This document shows, piece by piece, positions 53,660 to 62,926 of a stretch of DNA of 64,000 nt (positions within the stretch are counted from its first letter, which is position 1; each line of letters starts with the position of its first letter). Made by a program: the position numbers and the translations under genes. Source of the stretch: Micromonospora sicca. GTDB lineage: Bacteria; Actinomycetota; Actinomycetes; Mycobacteriales; Micromonosporaceae. The DNA is taken from positions 1-64,000 of the forward strand of contig NZ_QGKS01000181.1 in assembly GCF_003172935.1 (NCBI RefSeq), in the 5' to 3' direction. The notes beneath the pieces are model-generated. The model worked only from the letters and a program-made list of their open reading frames with translations, had not been told where the DNA came from and made no database searches.

Positions 53660-54184
53660 TCAGGCCAACGGGTGGGAGATGCCCCGGGCGTGGTCGGTGA
53701 TCGCCGCCCCGACCACCGTGGCGGTCAGCGGCAGCACCTCCAGGCAGCGGCGCACCGCCGCGGCCATCAGGGCGTTCGGCACCCGCATGGACAGCGTGCA
53801 GTGCGGCACCCACCGTCCCGGCTGGTAGTGCTCGACCAGCGTGATGCCGGCGCGGGCCAGCCGGTGGTGCACCTGGGCGTGGTGGGCGAGCAGCTCGGTG
53901 GTGGGCGTCGGCCCGAGCCAGAGCACCCGGCCGACGAACTGGCCGGCGTGCTGGAACTCCAGCCGCAGCGGCGCGGCCACCACCGTCCCGGCGAGAGCCT
54001 CGGCGACCTGGTCGGGGTCGAAGCGGGCGGCGACGGCGAGCGAGACGTGCGGGCGGTGCCGCTGCTCCAGCAGCGACCGCATGCTCTGTACGCCCTCGGA
54101 CTCCAACGCGTCCCAGAGCACCCGGATCCGCCGGGTGGCGTCGGTGTCGAGATACAGCTCCAGCGCCGCGACCACGTCGCTCAC
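53660..54184 (-). CDS. 2H phosphoesterase (2'-5' RNA ligase-like)
   Basis: 174 residues of the 2H superfamily. The two H-x-T/S-x motifs are HVSL near residue 54 and HCTL near 133, the catalytic pair of 2',3'-cyclic phosphodiesterase / 2'-5' ligase enzymes. LEFQHAGQFVGRVLWLGPTP lies between them. Substrate unknown; RNA-end or nucleotide-sugar metabolites are possible. GTG start at 54184 with a weak site. It is divergent from the DinB gene. Confidence 0.8.
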   Translation of the reverse strand: MSDVVAALELYLDTDATRRIRVLWDALESEGVQSMRSLLEQRHRPHVSLAVAARFDPDQVAEALAGTVVAAPLRLEFQHAGQFVGRVLWLGPTPTTELLAHHAQVHHRLARAGITLVEHYQPGRWVPHCTLSMRVPNALMAAAVRRCLEVLPLTATVVGAAITDHARGISHPLA

Positions 54185-54256
54185 CCTAGAGGTGAGGTTT
54201 GCCCGGCCCCGAGGGCGGTACTGCCCGGGTGGCACCGACATGGAGGAGCGTGGACC

Positions 54257-54766
54257 GTGGATGTGACGGACCTGCTGGCGGAGGCGTACGGGCGGCTGCC
54301 CGACCTGGTCGGCGCGGCGGTCGACGGGCTCGGTCCCGAACAGCTGCGGCAGCCACCGGCGCCGGGAGCCAACACGGTGGGCTGGCTCATCTGGCACCTG
54401 ACCCGGATCCAGGACAGCGGCGTCGCCGACCTGCTGGGCGAGGAGCAGGTCTGGGTCTCCGGGGACTGGGCCGGCCGGTTCGGGTTGACCGCCGACCCGA
54501 ACGACACCGGCTTCGGGTACACGACCGAGCAGGTCCTCGCCTGCCGCCCGGAGAGCGGGCAGGCGCTGCTCGACTACCACCGGGCGGTGGCCGAGCGGAC
54601 CGGGGCGTACCTGCGCGGGCTGCGGCCGGGAGACCTGGACCGGGTGGTGGACGAGAACTGGGACCCGCCGGTGACCGCCGGCGTCCGGCTGATCAGCCTG
54701 CTGGAGGACAACCTCCAGCACGCCGGTCAGGCCGCCTACGTGCGGGGGCTCATCGAGCCTGGTTGA
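54257..54766 (+). CDS. DinB superfamily protein (mycothiol-dependent-enzyme-like)
   Basis: 169 residues, four-helix bundle of the DinB/MDMPI type: TVGWLIWHLTRIQDSG supplies the first metal His, SGDWAGRFGLTADPNDTGFG the middle segment and LLEDNLQHAGQAAYVRGLIE the second His cluster. Members use mycothiol or bind metal; function of this subgroup (DUF664) is unknown. GTG start at 54257 with GGAGG ten bases upstream. Upstream of SCP2. Confidence 0.75.
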   Translation: MDVTDLLAEAYGRLPDLVGAAVDGLGPEQLRQPPAPGANTVGWLIWHLTRIQDSGVADLLGEEQVWVSGDWAGRFGLTADPNDTGFGYTTEQVLACRPESGQALLDYHRAVAERTGAYLRGLRPGDLDRVVDENWDPPVTAGVRLISLLEDNLQHAGQAAYVRGLIEPG

Positions 54767-54874
54767 CGCCGCGCCGGCCGGGAAGGCTGCCTGGGGCTCA
54801 CCCGGATCGGGTGAGTTGAACTCACCCCACCGCCGGGGATCCTGCGGGGACGACCGGGGACGGGAGGGGGACCG

Positions 54875-55252
54875 ATGGGCGTCTCGGCGGTTGAGCACCT
54901 GGAACGGGGGGTCGCGGGCCGGCATCCCGAGCTGCCGGAGAACACGGCCGGCACGCTCCGCCTCGACCTGAACGACGGCGGGCACACCGAGCACTGGTAC
55001 CTGACCATCGACCACCAGAACGTCCAGGTGGCCCGCTCCGCCGACGAGGCCGAGCTGATCGTCCGCGCCGACCGCGAGGTCTTCGACCGGCTGGCCGCCG
55101 GCCGGCTCCACCTCGTCGCGGCGCTGCTGAGCAACGACCTCACCGCGCAGGGAAACCTCCGGTTGCTGTTGACGCTGCGCCGGCTCTTCCCGGGTCCGCC
55201 CGGCGCCCGGCACCCGCGCGACGCGGCCTGCGGGCGGGGTGGCACGGCATGA
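54875..55252 (+). CDS. SCP2 sterol-binding-domain protein
   Basis: 125 residues of the SCP-2 fold: TLRLDLNDGGHTEHWYLTID, EAELIVRADREVFDRLAAGR and LLSNDLTAQGNLRLLLTLRR. Such domains bind hydrophobic ligands. In actinomycetes they often precede glycogen-debranching-like enzymes, as here: the stop overlaps the next start (ATGA). GGGAGG precedes the ATG. A ligand or folding role for the enzyme is inferred, not shown. Confidence 0.8.
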   Translation: MGVSAVEHLERGVAGRHPELPENTAGTLRLDLNDGGHTEHWYLTIDHQNVQVARSADEAELIVRADREVFDRLAAGRLHLVAALLSNDLTAQGNLRLLLTLRRLFPGPPGARHPRDAACGRGGTA

Positions 55253-57306
55253 GGCAGGAGCTGGTGAGTGTCGTCGCCGGCAACTCCTTCGCGGTCAGCG
55301 ACGCGCAGGGTGACATGGAGGTGGACCCGCGCGCCCCCATCGGGCTCTTCTCCTTCGACACCCGGTTCATGTCCCGCTGGGTGCTCACCCTCGACGGGCA
55401 GCGGCTGCACGCCCTCTCCCGGGACGACATTGCCTACTTCGAGACCCGGTTCGTGCTGGTGCCCGGCGCTGCCAGTCACTACGTGGACGCCGCCGTGTCG
55501 GTGATCCGGCACCGGTCCATCAACGACAGCTTCAACGAGCGCATCACCGTGCTCAACCACGCCACGGAGCCCACCGAGTTCGTCCTGCGCATGGAGATCG
55601 GCAGCGACTTCGCCGACACCGCCGAGATCGGCCATCCGGCGCCCCGCCGGGTCACGGCCACCGCCGACTCCGACCGGGGCGAGCTGCGGCTGTGCTACCA
55701 ACGGGAGCGGTTCACCCGGGAGACCGTCGTGTCCAGCACCACCTCCGCCGCCGTCGACCAGGGCGGGATGACGTTCCGGATCCGGGTCGAGGCCGACGGC
55801 GAGTGGAGCACCGACCTGCACGTCGGCGCGGTGATCCACGGCGCCGGCGGGCGGGACCTGCGGGCCAGCCTGGAGTCCCACCGGCACGCCGTACGTTCGA
55901 CCATGCGGGAGGAGCTCGCGCGCTGGCTCGACCGGGCACCGCAGCTCGTCGCCGAACGCGACTCGGTGGAGTCGGCGTACGAGTGCGCGCTGACCGACCT
56001 GGCGGTGCTGCGCTACACGCCGCTGGCGTACCCCGAACGGGTGCCGGTGGGCGGCCTGCCCTGGGCGATGGCGCTGTACGGCCGGGATGCCCTGATCACC
56101 TGTCTGGAGACGCTGCCGTTCACCCCGGAGCTGGCCTCGGCCACGCTGCGGCTGCTCGCCCTGGTGCAGGGCGGCCAGCTCGACGACCACCACGAGGAGG
56201 AGCCGGGCAAGATCCTGGCCGAGCTGCGCTACGGGGAGGCGGCCGCCTTCGGCGACCAGCCGACCGGGCCCTACTACGGCGCCGCCGACACCACCCCCCT
56301 CTTCGTCATCCTGCTCGACGAGTACGAGCGGTGGACCGGGGACACCGCGCTGGTCCGGCAACTGCGCCACCCGGCCCGGATGGCGTTGGACTGGATCGAC
56401 GACTACGGCGACTCGTGCGGCGACGGCTACCTGCGCTACCAGCGGCGCAACACCCGTGGCGGCCTGGTCAACCAGGGCTGGCGGAACTCGCCCGACGCGA
56501 TCGTGGACCGGCGCGGGCGCCAGCCCGGCTTCCCCCGGGCCACCTGCGAACTGCAGGGGTACGCGTACGACGCGAAGATCCGGGGGGCCCGGCTCGCCCG
56601 GGAGGTCTGGGACGACCCGGGGTACGCCGACCGGCTGGAGACCGACGCCGCGCGGTTGCGGCAGCGGTTCGACCGGGACTTCTGGCTGCCCGATCGGGAG
56701 TACTACGCGCTGGCGCTGGAGCCGGACGGCACACCGGTCGACGCGCTCACCTCGAACCTCGGCCACCTGCTGTGGAGCGGGATCGTGGCGCCGGAGCGCG
56801 CCGGCGCGCTGGCCGCCCACCTGTGCGGCCCGGACCTGTTCAGCGGCTGGGGCGTGCGGACGTACGCCGACGGGCAGTGCCCGTACAACCCGGTCGGCGC
56901 GCACCTCGGCGCGGTGTGGCCGGCGGACAACGCCCTGACCGCGTCTGGTCTGCGCCGCTACGGGTACGACGCCGAGGCGGCCCGGATCACGGCCGGCATC
57001 TTCGCGGTGGCGGAGACGCTCGGCGGTTCGCTGCCCGAGGTGATCGCCGGCTATCCGCGCGAGGTCACGAAGTACCCGGTCCAGCTCCCGGTCGCCGGCC
57101 GGCCGCAGTCGTGGTCGTCCGGGGCGCTGCTGATGCTGCTGGGCACCCTCCTCGGACTGCGTCCCTGCGGAGACAACCTGCTGGTCGACCCGGCGATGCC
57201 GGCAGGGTTCGGCCGGATCGAGCTGCTCGACGTGCCGGGCCGCTGGGGCCGCGCCGACGCCTACGGGCGGGACCGGGCCTCCGGCGGCCGACCCCGGCGG
57301 CGCTGA
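55249..57306 (+). CDS. Amylo-alpha-1,6-glucosidase / glycogen-debranching-like enzyme
   Basis: 685 residues. The N-terminal GDE_N_bis domain (NSFAVSDAQGDMEVDPRAPI, GLFSFDTRFMSRWVL) leads to an (alpha/alpha)6 barrel of the GH133-like group: GLPWAMALYGRDALITCLET supplies the general acid region, GGLVNQGWRNSPDAIV the substrate-binding Trp/Asn and GVRTYADGQCPYNPVGAHLG a second acidic site. It should hydrolyse alpha-1,6 branches of glycogen-like glucans or process trehalose-linked glucans. Coupled to SCP2. No signal peptide. It converges with the Pr6Pr gene. Confidence 0.87.
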   Translation: MRQELVSVVAGNSFAVSDAQGDMEVDPRAPIGLFSFDTRFMSRWVLTLDGQRLHALSRDDIAYFETRFVLVPGAASHYVDAAVSVIRHRSINDSFNERITVLNHATEPTEFVLRMEIGSDFADTAEIGHPAPRRVTATADSDRGELRLCYQRERFTRETVVSSTTSAAVDQGGMTFRIRVEADGEWSTDLHVGAVIHGAGGRDLRASLESHRHAVRSTMREELARWLDRAPQLVAERDSVESAYECALTDLAVLRYTPLAYPERVPVGGLPWAMALYGRDALITCLETLPFTPELASATLRLLALVQGGQLDDHHEEEPGKILAELRYGEAAAFGDQPTGPYYGAADTTPLFVILLDEYERWTGDTALVRQLRHPARMALDWIDDYGDSCGDGYLRYQRRNTRGGLVNQGWRNSPDAIVDRRGRQPGFPRATCELQGYAYDAKIRGARLAREVWDDPGYADRLETDAARLRQRFDRDFWLPDREYYALALEPDGTPVDALTSNLGHLLWSGIVAPERAGALAAHLCGPDLFSGWGVRTYADGQCPYNPVGAHLGAVWPADNALTASGLRRYGYDAEAARITAGIFAVAETLGGSLPEVIAGYPREVTKYPVQLPVAGRPQSWSSGALLMLLGTLLGLRPCGDNLLVDPAMPAGFGRIELLDVPGRWGRADAYGRDRASGGRPRRR

Positions 57307-57333
57307 GCGGTCGGTCAGTCCCCGACGGGAGGG

Positions 57334-58071
57334 TCAGCGCTGCCCGGCGGTCGTCTCCTCGGGCTCGGTCTCGGTGGCGGGCGCGGCCTCCGGGCCGGGC
57401 GCGGCGGTCGCCGGGCCGCCGGCGGCGACCCCGGGGCGGCTCGCACCCCGCCGGGCCAGCCCCCGGTCGACGCCGACGAGGAGCAGACCGAGCAGCCAGA
57501 ACGCTAACGCGAAGAAGAGCGAGCTGAGCCCGACACCGCCGTAGCCGAGCTGCCCCGCGTCGATGAACGGGTACGGATAGCGGTGCACGACCAGCCCGCG
57601 TGCCAGGGCGAACCCGAGGTACGCCAGCGGGAAGGCCAGCCACCAGGCCGCGTACCGGGGGCGTAGCCGGCCGCGCCGGTCGAACAGCGCCCAGTCCGCG
57701 ATCGCGAGCAGCGGCACGACGGTGTGCAGGAACTGGTTGCCCAGCGCCTCGCCGAACGCCCGGTCCGGCTGGACCATTGCGAACGGGCTGGCCGGGTTGG
57801 CCAGCACCAGGTGGTAGACCACCCCGGTGATGGTGATGTAGAGGGTCACCGCGCCCTTGAGCGCCGAGGGCGGCTCGGGGCGGTCCTGCCAGGCCCGCCA
57901 GGCGGCGTAGCCGGCGAAGAGCCCGGCCGCCACGTTGCTCTGGATGGTGAAGTACGGCAGCAGCCCGGTCACCGTGGCCGGGCCGAGCGCGGTGAGCACG
58001 ATCCCGGCCAGCACGCTGATCACGCTCGCCAGACGGAAGCCGAGCGCCACCCGCCGACGCCGCAGACTCAT
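57334..58071 (-). CDS. Pr6Pr family membrane protein
   Basis: 245 residues with six membrane helices: VALGFRLASVISVLAGIVLT, LLPYFTIQSNVAAGLFAG, ALKGAVTLYITITGVVYHLV and QFLHTVVPLLAIADWALF. Conserved His residues in YHLVLA and FLHTVVP fit the Pr6Pr (FAR-17a/AIG1-like) family, recently linked to hydrolysis of lipid-like substrates in related proteins. The C-terminal tail is Pro/Ala-rich and cytoplasmic. ATG overlaps the rsdA stop (ATGA), placing it in the sigD operon. An envelope role is likely but untested. Confidence 0.85.
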   Translation of the reverse strand: MSLRRRRVALGFRLASVISVLAGIVLTALGPATVTGLLPYFTIQSNVAAGLFAGYAAWRAWQDRPEPPSALKGAVTLYITITGVVYHLVLANPASPFAMVQPDRAFGEALGNQFLHTVVPLLAIADWALFDRRGRLRPRYAAWWLAFPLAYLGFALARGLVVHRYPYPFIDAGQLGYGGVGLSSLFFALAFWLLGLLLVGVDRGLARRGASRPGVAAGGPATAAPGPEAAPATETEPEETTAGQR

Positions 58072-59246
58072 CGGGGCAAGCTATCAGCCCCGTCCGGCCG
58101 GGCAGCAGCCGCTCGGCCGGCGGCCGGGTGGCCCGGCGGCAGCGGCCCGGACCGCGCCGGCGGTGGGCCCGACCGGGGGAGCTGGTTCGTATCGTCCGTC
58201 GCCGTCGGAGCAGTTCCGCCCGAGGCGGTCGGGGGGAGTCGCCGCGGGGTTGCCGGTGGTTTCCGCTCCGGTGCGCCATCTCCGCTCGCCGGCGCCGTCG
58301 GGCCCGACTCCTCGGGGGTGTGGGGACTGGGCCGGGACGGGCGGTCGGGCCGCGTCGGCAGGGCCGGCTGCGTTCGCTCCGCCGAAGGTTCCGTGGCGGA
58401 CGGGATCATCACGACGGCCGGTGCGCCGGTGTCGCCGCCCGCGTCGTGCGGCCCGGTCGGCGCCGGGCTCGACGGGGTGCCGGGCGGTGTCGTCGACGCG
58501 GACGTCGTCGGGGCACCCGGCGCCGGCTTCGGCGGGTCGGCCGTCGGCAGTCGTTGCCGCAGGTCGTCGAGGTCGACCCGGAGCCGGGCCCGGTGCTCGT
58601 CGTCGCCGAGCGCGGCGAGCAGAGCTGCGGCCCGCTCAAGGTGGGCGCGGGCGTCTGCGTATCGGCCGGCGGTGAGGTCGCGTCGGGCCTGGTCCAGCAT
58701 CCGATCGATCTCCTGTTCGGTACGCAGCGACTCGGCCCGCTCGGTCCAGATCAGTTCGGCGACCGGCCAGAGCAGCCCGCCCGGTTCCGCCCTGGCCGAC
58801 CCGAGCCAGAGACCGCCGGTCATCGTCAGCAGGGTCAGTGCCGATCCGGCGAAGACCCGCCCATACCGTCGTGGCGCCCGCCCGGGGCGGTGTCGTTTCC
58901 GCCGCGCCGCCGGCACCACGTCCGCCGCCGGTGGCATCGCGGGCGCAGCACTCCGCCCGCCGCGCGTCGGGTCGGACCGCTCGTCCGCCGTGGTCGCGTC
59001 GTCGCGCCCGCCTCCGGCCGCCGTGGCGGTCTCCGGGCTCGTCGGTAGCCGATCCGGTCCGGCGACAGAACCCGACGCCGCGGCGTCGACAGCCGCGGCT
59101 CGGGCCTCCAGTTCGGCGTGCCAGTCGGTCAGCAGGGCGGCGACCGGGTCATCGGCGGCCGGTGGCTCGCCGCGACGGATCGCGTCGAGCAGTTCGTCGT
59201 CCCGCAGCACCGGGTCCTCAGGTGGGGGAGGAACGTTGGAGGTCAT
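58068..59246 (-). CDS. rsdA: Anti-sigma-D factor RsdA
   Basis: 392 residues. The N-terminal DDELLDAIRRGEPPAADDPV segment matches the RsdA sigma-binding region that captures SigD. A Pro/Thr/Ala-rich linker follows to a single membrane helix (VFAGSALTLLTMTGGLWLG) and an extracellular helical domain (IDRMLDQARRDLTAGRYADA) with a long disordered tail. RsdA-type anti-sigmas are released by regulated proteolysis. It overlaps sigD by four bases and precedes Pr6Pr, so membrane sensing, sigma factor and membrane enzyme are co-expressed. Confidence 0.85.
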   Translation of the reverse strand: MTSNVPPPPEDPVLRDDELLDAIRRGEPPAADDPVAALLTDWHAELEARAAAVDAAASGSVAGPDRLPTSPETATAAGGGRDDATTADERSDPTRGGRSAAPAMPPAADVVPAARRKRHRPGRAPRRYGRVFAGSALTLLTMTGGLWLGSARAEPGGLLWPVAELIWTERAESLRTEQEIDRMLDQARRDLTAGRYADARAHLERAAALLAALGDDEHRARLRVDLDDLRQRLPTADPPKPAPGAPTTSASTTPPGTPSSPAPTGPHDAGGDTGAPAVVMIPSATEPSAERTQPALPTRPDRPSRPSPHTPEESGPTAPASGDGAPERKPPATPRRLPPTASGGTAPTATDDTNQLPRSGPPPARSGPLPPGHPAAGRAAAARPDGADSLPR

Positions 59247-59824
59247 CGGATCACCGCAGCCAGGGTGTCCCCGGCGACGGCGCGCAGCCGGGTGAGCGCG
59301 CGGTGCTGCACCAGCCGTACGGCACCACCGGTCATGCCGAGCACCGTACCGACCTCGTCCGCGGTCATGCCGACCGCCAGCCGGAGAACCAGGATCTCCC
59401 GGTGGATCGCCGGCAGTTGGGCCAGCAACTCGTTGAGGCGGGCGCCCAGGTCGGCGGCGAGGGCCAGTGGTTCCGGCCCGGGCGTGGGGTCGGCGGTGTC
59501 CGGCACGTCGGCGACGCTGTCCGTGCGGTCCCGGCTCGCCGTGCGGCAGGCGTCGGCGACCTTGCGCGCAGCGATGCCGTAGACGAAGGCGAGGAAGGGC
59601 CGACCCTGGTCGGTGAAGCGGGGCAGCGCGCGAAGCACCGCGACGCAGACCTCCTGGGCGACGTCCTCCGCGGTCGCGCCTCCGACGCCGACATGGCCCA
59701 ACCGGGCCAGGCTGTAGCGCACGACGATCGGTCTGATCTGTGTCAGCACCCCGGCCACCGCCGCGGGATCACCGGCGACGGCCCGACGCACGAGGTCGGG
59801 ATGCGGTGTGTCCATCGAGGTCAA
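59243..59824 (-). CDS. sigD: ECF sigma factor SigD (ShbA-type)
   Basis: 193 residues. Region 2: RRAVAGDPAAVAGVLTQIRP with RYSLARLGHVG and AEDVAQEVCVAVLRALPRF; region 4: LAQLPAIHREILVLRLAVGM and DEVGTVLGMTGGAVRLVQHR. Length, order and the VAQEVC / FLAFVYGIAARKVADA segments match the actinobacterial SigD family. It should direct a regulon for envelope or nutrient stress under RsdA control. TTG start at 59824 has GAAGG six bases upstream; the ATG at 59815 is an alternative. Divergent from the subtilisin gene. Confidence 0.9.
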   Translation of the reverse strand: MTSMDTPHPDLVRRAVAGDPAAVAGVLTQIRPIVVRYSLARLGHVGVGGATAEDVAQEVCVAVLRALPRFTDQGRPFLAFVYGIAARKVADACRTASRDRTDSVADVPDTADPTPGPEPLALAADLGARLNELLAQLPAIHREILVLRLAVGMTADEVGTVLGMTGGAVRLVQHRALTRLRAVAGDTLAAVIR

Positions 59825-60093
59825 TGAGGGCCTTCCGGTGCGGCTCGCTCGACCGTAGCCGCCCTCCGTCGTACCGCCAAGGGGTGAAACGCCGCGATTC
59901 CCGGCGGCGATAACCCGACAGGAGAGGGCCCCGGCGACCTGGCGTCAGCGACGTCGGGTCAGTCGCTATGCGGCTTTTCCAACAAATCTGTATATTTCCA
60001 ATAACGAATAGCTTTGCACCCTGGCCCGGCACCGCCGGCTGCGACAACCTCGGCATGGGCCAACCGCCCCTACCGCACGTGGAGAGGAACCCC

Positions 60094-61311
60094 ATGCGCA
60101 AGACACTGGGCGTCGCGATGCTCACCGGCATCGTCGTCGCCGCCTCGGCCACCGGCGCCAACGCCGCGCCGCGCGCCGAGGCGCAGACCGCCTACATCGT
60201 CGTCCTCCGCTCCGACGCCAACTCGTCGTCGGTCGCCACCGAGCAGGCCAGGGCCAACGGCGCGAGCCTCGGCCACATCTACCAGTACGCCCTGCGCGGC
60301 TACTCGGCCCAGATGAGCGCGACGGCCGCCGCCCGCATCGCCCGAGACTCGCGGGTGCTCTTCGTCCAGCCCGACGGGGTGGCGACCGCCGACGCCCAGA
60401 CGACGCCGACCGGCATCAACCGGGCCGACGCCGAGCTGAGCCCGACCGCGAAGATCAACGGCGTGGACGAGCGGGTCAACGTCGACGTGGCGGTCATCGA
60501 CACCGGCATCGACCTCACCCACCCGGATCTCAACGTCTACACCGCCGGGGCCAAGAACTGCTCCACCGGCACCAGCGCGAACGACGGCAACGGCCACGGC
60601 TCGCACGTCTCCGGCACGATCGGCGCGCTGGACAACGGCGTCGGTGTGGTCGGCATGGCGCCGGGTGCCCGGCTCTGGCCCGTCCGGGTGCTCAACAACG
60701 CCGGCAGTGGCACCTTCTCCGACATCATCTGCGGCATCGACTACGTGACCGCGCACGCCAGCGAGATCGAGGTCGCCAACATGAGCCTCGGCGGCTCCGG
60801 CTCCGACAGCGCCTGCGGCAGCAACAAGGACGCCATGCACGAGGCCATCTGCAGGTCCGTCGCGGCCGGTGTGACGTACGTCGTCGCCGCCGGCAACGAG
60901 ACCGACAATGCCGCCAACCACGTGCCGGCCGCGTACGACGAGGTCATCACCGTCAGCGCGCTCGCCGACTTCAACGGCCTGCCCGGTGGCGGCGCGGCGG
61001 CCACCTGCCGCAGCGACGTGGACGACACCATCGCCGACTTCTCGAACTTCGGCGCGGACGTGGACCTGATGGCCCCGGGTGTCTGCATCTACTCCACCTG
61101 GAAGGGCGGCGGCTACAACACCATCTCCGGCACCTCGATGGCCAGCCCGCACGCCGCCGGTGGCGCCGCCCTCTACAAGGCGACCCACCCGACGGCCAGC
61201 CCCAGCGCGGTCAAGTCGGCCCTCCAGTCGGCCGGTACGACCAGCTACAGCTGGCCGGCAGGCGACCCCGACGGGATCCAGGAGAAGCTCCTGAACGTCG
61301 CCACCTTCTGA
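60094..61311 (+). CDS. Secreted subtilisin-like S8 serine protease
   Basis: 405 residues. Signal peptide with a basic start and hydrophobic core (MRKTLGVAMLTGIVVAASAT) and a probable cleavage after ANAA, then an inhibitor I9-like propeptide (QTAYIVVLRSDANSSSVATE). Catalytic triad: Asp136 in AVIDTGIDLTHPDL, His168 in GHGSHVSGTIGA and Ser348 in GTSMASPHAAGG, with oxyanion Asn268 in VVAAGNETDN. Extra Cys residues suggest disulphides in the secreted form. GGAGAGG precedes the ATG. Alone between sigD and the small anchored-protein gene; the AT-rich 270-base region upstream holds its promoter. Confidence 0.94.
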   Translation: MRKTLGVAMLTGIVVAASATGANAAPRAEAQTAYIVVLRSDANSSSVATEQARANGASLGHIYQYALRGYSAQMSATAAARIARDSRVLFVQPDGVATADAQTTPTGINRADAELSPTAKINGVDERVNVDVAVIDTGIDLTHPDLNVYTAGAKNCSTGTSANDGNGHGSHVSGTIGALDNGVGVVGMAPGARLWPVRVLNNAGSGTFSDIICGIDYVTAHASEIEVANMSLGGSGSDSACGSNKDAMHEAICRSVAAGVTYVVAAGNETDNAANHVPAAYDEVITVSALADFNGLPGGGAAATCRSDVDDTIADFSNFGADVDLMAPGVCIYSTWKGGGYNTISGTSMASPHAAGGAALYKATHPTASPSAVKSALQSAGTTSYSWPAGDPDGIQEKLLNVATF

Positions 61312-61388
61312 TCCTCGGCCGTACTGGCAGGAGGAGCCGCAGCATCCGGGTCGGCTGCCCGCAGGACGGGCGGCCGACCCGCCTCGGC

Positions 61389-62171
61389 TCAGCGCGAGGT
61401 CGGGCCGGTCGAGGCCGGCAGGTTCCCCGACGGGCTGGTGGGCCGCCCGGTCGGGTCCCCAGGGGTATCCGGCGTGGACGGTGCGCGGTCCGGTCGGCCG
61501 GTGACCTGGCCGGTCGGTTCGCCGCCGGTCTTGCCGCTCGGGCTGACCGTCCGGCCGCCCGGGTTGTTCCGAGCGTCGAGCACCCGATCGCAGTAACCAG
61601 GCACCTTCTCGCGTCCCCCCGCAGCCGAGAGCAGTTCGGCGAAGCGGGGGCTGTCCAGCATCCGGTGGCGGTTGCCGTTCTGCTCGGCCCGGTAGGCGGT
61701 GCAGAGCCCGACCAGGGCCGGTGAGGCCGTCGCCGGGTCGGACGGGCCGCCGGCTGCGGTGGGGGAGACGGTGGGGCCGCCGGTCGGCGTGGGACGCCCA
61801 GCAGCGCTCGCGCTCGGTGGCGTCGTGGTGTGGTCGGCGCCGCTCCGGGATCCGGGCAGGGCGCCGGTGGCCGCGGCCAGCGCCACGCCGCCGGTGGTGG
61901 CGGCCAGCAGGGCCGCGAGGGCGACCTTCGCGCTGAGCAGCCCGGCGAGGATCCGCCGCTCGGGGCCGGCGGCCGGCCCCGGAACCGAACCCGCCCGCGC
62001 CGTTCGGAACGCCTCCAGGGCGACCCGCTCGCCGGCCAGCTCGTGCGGGCGGGCGGCGGCCCGGACGGCGGTGAGTAGTCGGACGAGCGCCTCCGGACCA
62101 TCCGGCGGGTCGGCGACGGGACCGACGAGCAGTCGCTCGACGGCCTCCTGGTCCATGCGGTGTGCGTTCAT
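61389..62171 (-). CDS. Single-helix membrane protein with Pro/Thr-rich tail
   Basis: 260 residues. A ~75-residue cytoplasmic helical part (VERLLVGPVADPPDGPEALV) is followed by one membrane helix (LLSAKVALAALLAATTGGVALAA), a Ser/Thr/Pro/Gly linker and a small folded domain (LVGLCTAYRAEQNGNRHRML, SAAGGREKVPGYCDRVLDAR) before a disordered end. The layout resembles anti-sigma partners encoded beside ECF sigma genes, but no sigma gene adjoins it here. GAGGGA precedes the ATG at 62171. Function unknown. Confidence 0.6.
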   Translation of the reverse strand: MNAHRMDQEAVERLLVGPVADPPDGPEALVRLLTAVRAAARPHELAGERVALEAFRTARAGSVPGPAAGPERRILAGLLSAKVALAALLAATTGGVALAAATGALPGSRSGADHTTTPPSASAAGRPTPTGGPTVSPTAAGGPSDPATASPALVGLCTAYRAEQNGNRHRMLDSPRFAELLSAAGGREKVPGYCDRVLDARNNPGGRTVSPSGKTGGEPTGQVTGRPDRAPSTPDTPGDPTGRPTSPSGNLPASTGPTSR

Positions 62172-62288
62172 CTCGTGTCCCTCAGCGCCGTCGCTCGACG
62201 CGACGTCACATGGGAACCCTGCGTACGCCCCCGATTCCGCAGGTGAGATCGATCACCCCGCGCGGCAACGGGCCGTGTGCCCCTGGGC

Positions 62289-62795
62289 TCAGCCCATGGT
62301 CTTCGCCCCGTCGATCGACTCGCGGAGGATGTCCGCGTGCCCGGCGTGCTGGGCGGTCTCCGCGATCAGGTGCAGCAGCACCCGCCGCACCGACCAGCTC
62401 GCGCCCGGTTCGAACCAGGGCGCGGTCGGTAGCGGGTGCGCGGTGTCCAGGTCGAGCGTGGCCACCAGTTCGTCCGTCGCGCGGGCGACCCGGTCGAACT
62501 CGTCGAGCAGGCCGGCGAGCGTCTCGCCCTCCTGCATCCGGAACTGGCCCGCCCAGTCGACCGGCTGGCTCCGCATGGCCTCGGCGCCGCCGACCGCGAA
62601 CCGCATCCACCGCTGCTCGACGATCGTGACGTGTTTGATCAGGCCGCCGAGGCAGAGCTCGCTGACCGTGCTGCGCTGTGCCGCCTGCTCGTCGGTCAGC
62701 CCGTCCACCGTCTGCCGGAGGAAGCCGCGGTGCCGACGCAGCGTGGCGAGCAGATCCGCCCGCTCACCGGTGACGACCTGCTCGGAAACGCTCAT
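62289..62795 (-). CDS. DinB superfamily protein (DUF664-like)
   Basis: 168 residues. Metal-binding His positions lie in LCLGGLIKHVTIVEQRWMRF and LLHLIAETAQHAGHADILRE, the pattern of DinB/mycothiol-dependent enzymes of unknown substrate. The N-terminal RADLLATLRRHRGFLRQTVD is the first bundle helix. GGAAGGG lies upstream of the ATG. Unrelated in position to the DinB gene at 54.3 kb but from the same superfamily. Confidence 0.85.
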   Translation of the reverse strand: MSVSEQVVTGERADLLATLRRHRGFLRQTVDGLTDEQAAQRSTVSELCLGGLIKHVTIVEQRWMRFAVGGAEAMRSQPVDWAGQFRMQEGETLAGLLDEFDRVARATDELVATLDLDTAHPLPTAPWFEPGASWSVRRVLLHLIAETAQHAGHADILRESIDGAKTMG

Positions 62796-62926
62796 GATGT
62801 CTGCCCTTCCTTGACGACTGCGACCACGATATGGCCGGCCACCGACAGTCCCGCGTCACTCCACGGCGGACGCCCGCACGTTCCCAGCGGTTGCCGATCC
62901 GCCCGGCCCGCGGTGCACTGAACTAC

